DNA from: Bacillus fungorum
GTDB lineage: Bacteria > Bacillota > Bacilli > Bacillales > Bacillaceae_G
Assembly (NCBI RefSeq): GCF_002746455.1
Contig: NZ_NWUW01000007.1
Span: 208,018-272,017, forward strand
Direction of reading: 5' to 3'
DNA: 64,000 nucleotides
Part shown: positions 61,587-64,000 of the stretch, piece by piece
How positions within the stretch are numbered: position 1 is the first letter of the stretch
Layout: each line of letters begins with the position of its first letter
Position numbers and translations under genes: made by a program
The notes under the pieces: generated by a model
The model's database searches: none
Told to the model about the DNA's origin: nothing
What the model saw: the letters and a program-made list of their open reading frames with translations, nothing else

Positions 61587-64000
61587 ATGCAAATGAAAAG
61601 TACTAAAAGGCATATTTCAATGGTTTCATTAGTTTTTCTAGTATTATTTTCAGTGCTAAATGTGTGGGCTCCAGTTATTCAAGCCGCTGTGATAAAAAAT
61701 CCAGTGGACGAGATTAATATCTCCCGTACGGATGGTACAACGTCTGAACCATATCAAGCCTCAGATGGCATGAAAGTAGAAGTGAAGTGGTCAGCTAAAG
61801 AAAAAATAAAAAGTGGAGATCAATTCACAATTGATATGCCAAAAGAATTTAGAAAAGATCTTATGAATATGAAATTTCCTTTAAAAGATGCTGAAGGAAA
61901 AACAGTTGGTACATGTGAGATGAAACAGGGTCTATTGACATGTACTATGGGTGATTACGTAGAAGGAAAGAATAATATTAAAGGTTCTTTATTCGTAGAA
62001 TTCTACTTTGGTCTAGAAGCATATGATGGTATAAAAAAAATCCCATTAGAGTTTAACGTTGATGGTCAAATCGTAAATAAAGAAGTAAGTGTAAACAATA
62101 CGACAGAGAGACCGAAGCCACAGCCTAATACAGATAATCTATTGAAATGGGGTTCTTATAATCAGGAGGATCCTTCAATTGCAGACTGGACGGTATATGT
62201 AAATGCAACTGGAACAGAAATGCAAGATCTTAAATTAACAGACACATTGGGACCTGGGCATGAACTAATTACAGAGAGCTTAGTATTAGAAGAGGCTGTA
62301 TTTGAAGATGACTATGCAGTAACAAATATTAAGCCAGCAGATTTATCTAAAATTAAAATTAATGCAGCGAAGACTGGATTTACAATTGAGTTTCCCGACA
62401 GTTCAAAAGGTTATGTTTTAAGATATAAAACAAAGATTACTAATCCTGCTGCAAAGCCGCATAAAAATACTGTGAAATTAGAAGGTAAAAATATTGTAAC
62501 TGAAGAAAAAGTAGGACAAGTATTCGTAAGTGGTGGAGGAGGAACCGGTTCAGGTGACGATAATCCACCTAGCATTGAGAAAAATATAGTTGATGAGAAT
62601 GGTAAGCTTGTAGAAAATCAACAGTTAACACAAATGGATCAAGCTATTCAATACCAAGTTGGTACACATATACCAAACGATCCTCCTAAATACACATCTA
62701 TGGTAATTAGTGATGATTTAGAAGATGTTTTAGAAGTATTAGAGGCAAAAGTGTATGATCAAAATGGCCAAGATATTACTTCTAAAGGAACGTTAAACAT
62801 AGATAAACAAAGAAGTGAGGTAACATTTACGTTTGGTAAGGATTTTGACTATAAATCATATGAAGACCAGGTAATTAATCTCAGCATTAAGGCGAAAATT
62901 AAAGCTAATGCAGACTTATCTCCTTACGTAGATAAGAAGATTCCTAATAAAGCGGAATTACATTTTGATGATAAGCAATTAACATCGAAAGAAGTAAATG
63001 TTACGCCACCTGAAGCTCCAAAAGACGGCACAGTATTGATTCATAAAATAGATGCTGAGGATTCAAACAAGGAGTTAAAAGGTGCCGAATTTGAAGTTCG
63101 AAATAATGAAAATGAAGTTGTTGCAAAACTGAAAACGGACGAAAATGGGTTTTCAGTGCCTCAAACTTTAGCTCCTGGGACGTATAAAATTTATGAAACA
63201 GTAGCGCCAGAAGGATATCAAAAATTAACAATTCCAGTAGAGGTTACACTTCAAGCTGGAGAAACAAAAACAATTGAAATCAAAAATACTTTGCAAAAGG
63301 GTCAAATTGAATTAAAGAAAGTTGATTCGGAAAATGGTGAAAAACCATTAGCAAATGCAGAGTTTGATTTAGTAAAAGACGGTGTAGTAGTTGAACATAT
63401 TATTACAGATAAAGATGGTAAGGCAATTTCTAAACCGCTAGCACCAGGAAAATATATTTTAAAAGAAACGAAAGCGCCTGAAGGATACCAATTAAAAGAA
63501 ACAAAGTTCGAAGTAAATGTAACAGGGGATGGCATATTCCCAATAACAGTAGAAAATGCAATGGTAGACAAAGGTAATGTAGAAGTTACAAAAGTGGACA
63601 AAGAAACCGGCGCAGTATTAGCGGGTGTTGTATTTGAAGTCCAAAATGAGAAAGGTGAAGTAGTAACGAAAGTAACAACAGATAAAGAAGGAAAAGCGAA
63701 CGTTTCAGATCTATCAGTAGGAAAGTACAAATTAGTAGAGACGAAAAGCTTACCAGGTTATAAGAAACTAACAGAGCCAGTATCGTTTGAAATTACAAAA
63801 GGCATGACCAAGGTACTATCATTAAAAGTAGAAAATGAAATGATGGATACAGGGAATGTAGAGATAACAAAAATAGATAAAGATAGTAAAGCACCATTAA
63901 AAGATGTTGTATTTGAAGTACGTGATTCAAAAGGAAAAGTAGTAACGAAAGTAACAACAGATAAAGAAGGAAAAGCGAACGTTTCAGATCTATCAGTAGG
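61587..64000 (+). CDS. Cna-B repeat surface adhesin (collagen-adhesin type), 3' end outside window
   Basis: About 804 residues are visible with no stop. Signal peptide about 1-35 (VSLVFLVLFSVLNVWAPVIQAA); adhesive Ig-like N-terminal region about 36-310 (NISRTDGTTSEP, GDQFTIDMPKEF); Gly-rich linker SGGGGTGSGDDNPP near 315; a further isopeptide-type domain to about 475; then Cna-B domains starting near 481, 571, 661 and 755, each opening like VEITKID and closing with ETKAPEGY-type motifs, whose Lys and Glu typically form an intramolecular isopeptide bond. The sortase motif should lie beyond the window. AGGAGGG (61576-61582) is near three in-frame ATGs (61584, 61587, 61593). Expression should depend on c-di-GMP. 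Confidence 0.9.
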   Translation, partial: MQMKSTKRHISMVSLVFLVLFSVLNVWAPVIQAAVIKNPVDEINISRTDGTTSEPYQASDGMKVEVKWSAKEKIKSGDQFTIDMPKEFRKDLMNMKFPLKDAEGKTVGTCEMKQGLLTCTMGDYVEGKNNIKGSLFVEFYFGLEAYDGIKKIPLEFNVDGQIVNKEVSVNNTTERPKPQPNTDNLLKWGSYNQEDPSIADWTVYVNATGTEMQDLKLTDTLGPGHELITESLVLEEAVFEDDYAVTNIKPADLSKIKINAAKTGFTIEFPDSSKGYVLRYKTKITNPAAKPHKNTVKLEGKNIVTEEKVGQVFVSGGGGTGSGDDNPPSIEKNIVDENGKLVENQQLTQMDQAIQYQVGTHIPNDPPKYTSMVISDDLEDVLEVLEAKVYDQNGQDITSKGTLNIDKQRSEVTFTFGKDFDYKSYEDQVINLSIKAKIKANADLSPYVDKKIPNKAELHFDDKQLTSKEVNVTPPEAPKDGTVLIHKIDAEDSNKELKGAEFEVRNNENEVVAKLKTDENGFSVPQTLAPGTYKIYETVAPEGYQKLTIPVEVTLQAGETKTIEIKNTLQKGQIELKKVDSENGEKPLANAEFDLVKDGVVVEHIITDKDGKAISKPLAPGKYILKETKAPEGYQLKETKFEVNVTGDGIFPITVENAMVDKGNVEVTKVDKETGAVLAGVVFEVQNEKGEVVTKVTTDKEGKANVSDLSVGKYKLVETKSLPGYKKLTEPVSFEITKGMTKVLSLKVENEMMDTGNVEITKIDKDSKAPLKDVVFEVRDSKGKVVTKVTTDKEGKANVSDLSV
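63640..64000 (+). repeat. Near-identical 279-bp repeats in the adhesin gene
   Basis: The segment from 63662 (AGTAACGAAAGTAACAACAG onwards) recurs at 63941, offset 279 bases or 93 codons, with identity over at least 60 bases up to the window end. This indicates recent duplication or gene conversion among Cna-B units. Confidence 0.85.

Overview
The window looks like chromosome of a Bacillus cereus group bacterium. It is AT-rich, carries strong GGAGG-type ribosome binding sites and many U-tailed hairpin terminators, and holds families typical of that group: PadR-DUF2812 pairs, bcr-type repeats, a Rap/Phr cassette and a collagen-adhesin gene behind a c-di-GMP riboswitch. It also keeps the Bacillus ecsABC - hit - yhaH - hpr - yhaI - prsA - yhaL - yhaM - yhaN - yhaO - yhzD gene set, here in separated blocks.

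Layout. 1-5.4 kb: the end of a transglutaminase-like protein, a PadR-DUF2812 pair with two operators, an asparagine synthetase gene reduced to its two ends by internal deletion, a DJ-1/PfpI protein, a lipoprotein and a YbjQ-family protein. 6.1-13.4 kb: a compact same-strand biosynthetic cluster (ACP, class III aminotransferase, hotdog thioesterase, FabZ-like protein, ketosynthase, half-size KS-like protein, AMP-dependent ligase, type II thioesterase, then a nitroreductase). It has no ketoreductase, enoyl reductase or acyltransferase of its own and probably borrows from fatty acid synthesis. 13.8-18.8 kb: EamA transporter, MDR oxidoreductase and small proteins. 18.9-24.1 kb: yhaO-yhaN-yhaM (DNA repair nuclease pair and exoribonuclease). 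24.3-29.3 kb: a serine hydrolase between two bcr-like repeats, a Tn3-type transposase remnant, and two tandem ring-cleaving dioxygenases separated by a third repeat. 29.5-31 kb: Rap with a Phr-like precursor holding tandem repeats.

31-39 kb: alpha/beta hydrolase with twin palindromes, yhaL, DUF2935 protein, and the glycerol regulon glpP-glpF-glpK-glpD with a cre site and two antiterminator-controlled leaders. 39.3-41.6 kb: an ECF sigma - PadR - FtsW/RodA operon. 41.6-42.7 kb: a graveyard with a MarR fragment, a DHA2 MFS fragment and a bacteriocin-like fragment. 42.8-52.9 kb: helD, prsA, yhaI, hpr, yhaH, hit, ecsABC. 53-55.9 kb: lutABC for L-lactate use. 56.3-60.2 kb: a second PadR-DUF2812 pair with a long inverted repeat, a TetR gene and the ydbS/ydbT PH-domain pair. 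60.7-64 kb: a TetR regulator, a promoter containing a TetR-like palindrome, a c-di-GMP-I riboswitch with terminator, and the 5' part of a Cna-B-repeat surface adhesin that runs off the window.

Several listed genes use starts chosen by their ribosome binding site rather than the longest open frame, including TTG and GTG starts. Pseudogenes at 2843, 26090, 41622, 42011, 42548 and possibly 56133 were found by reading frames by eye. No tRNA, rRNA, CRISPR array or phage structural gene was seen.
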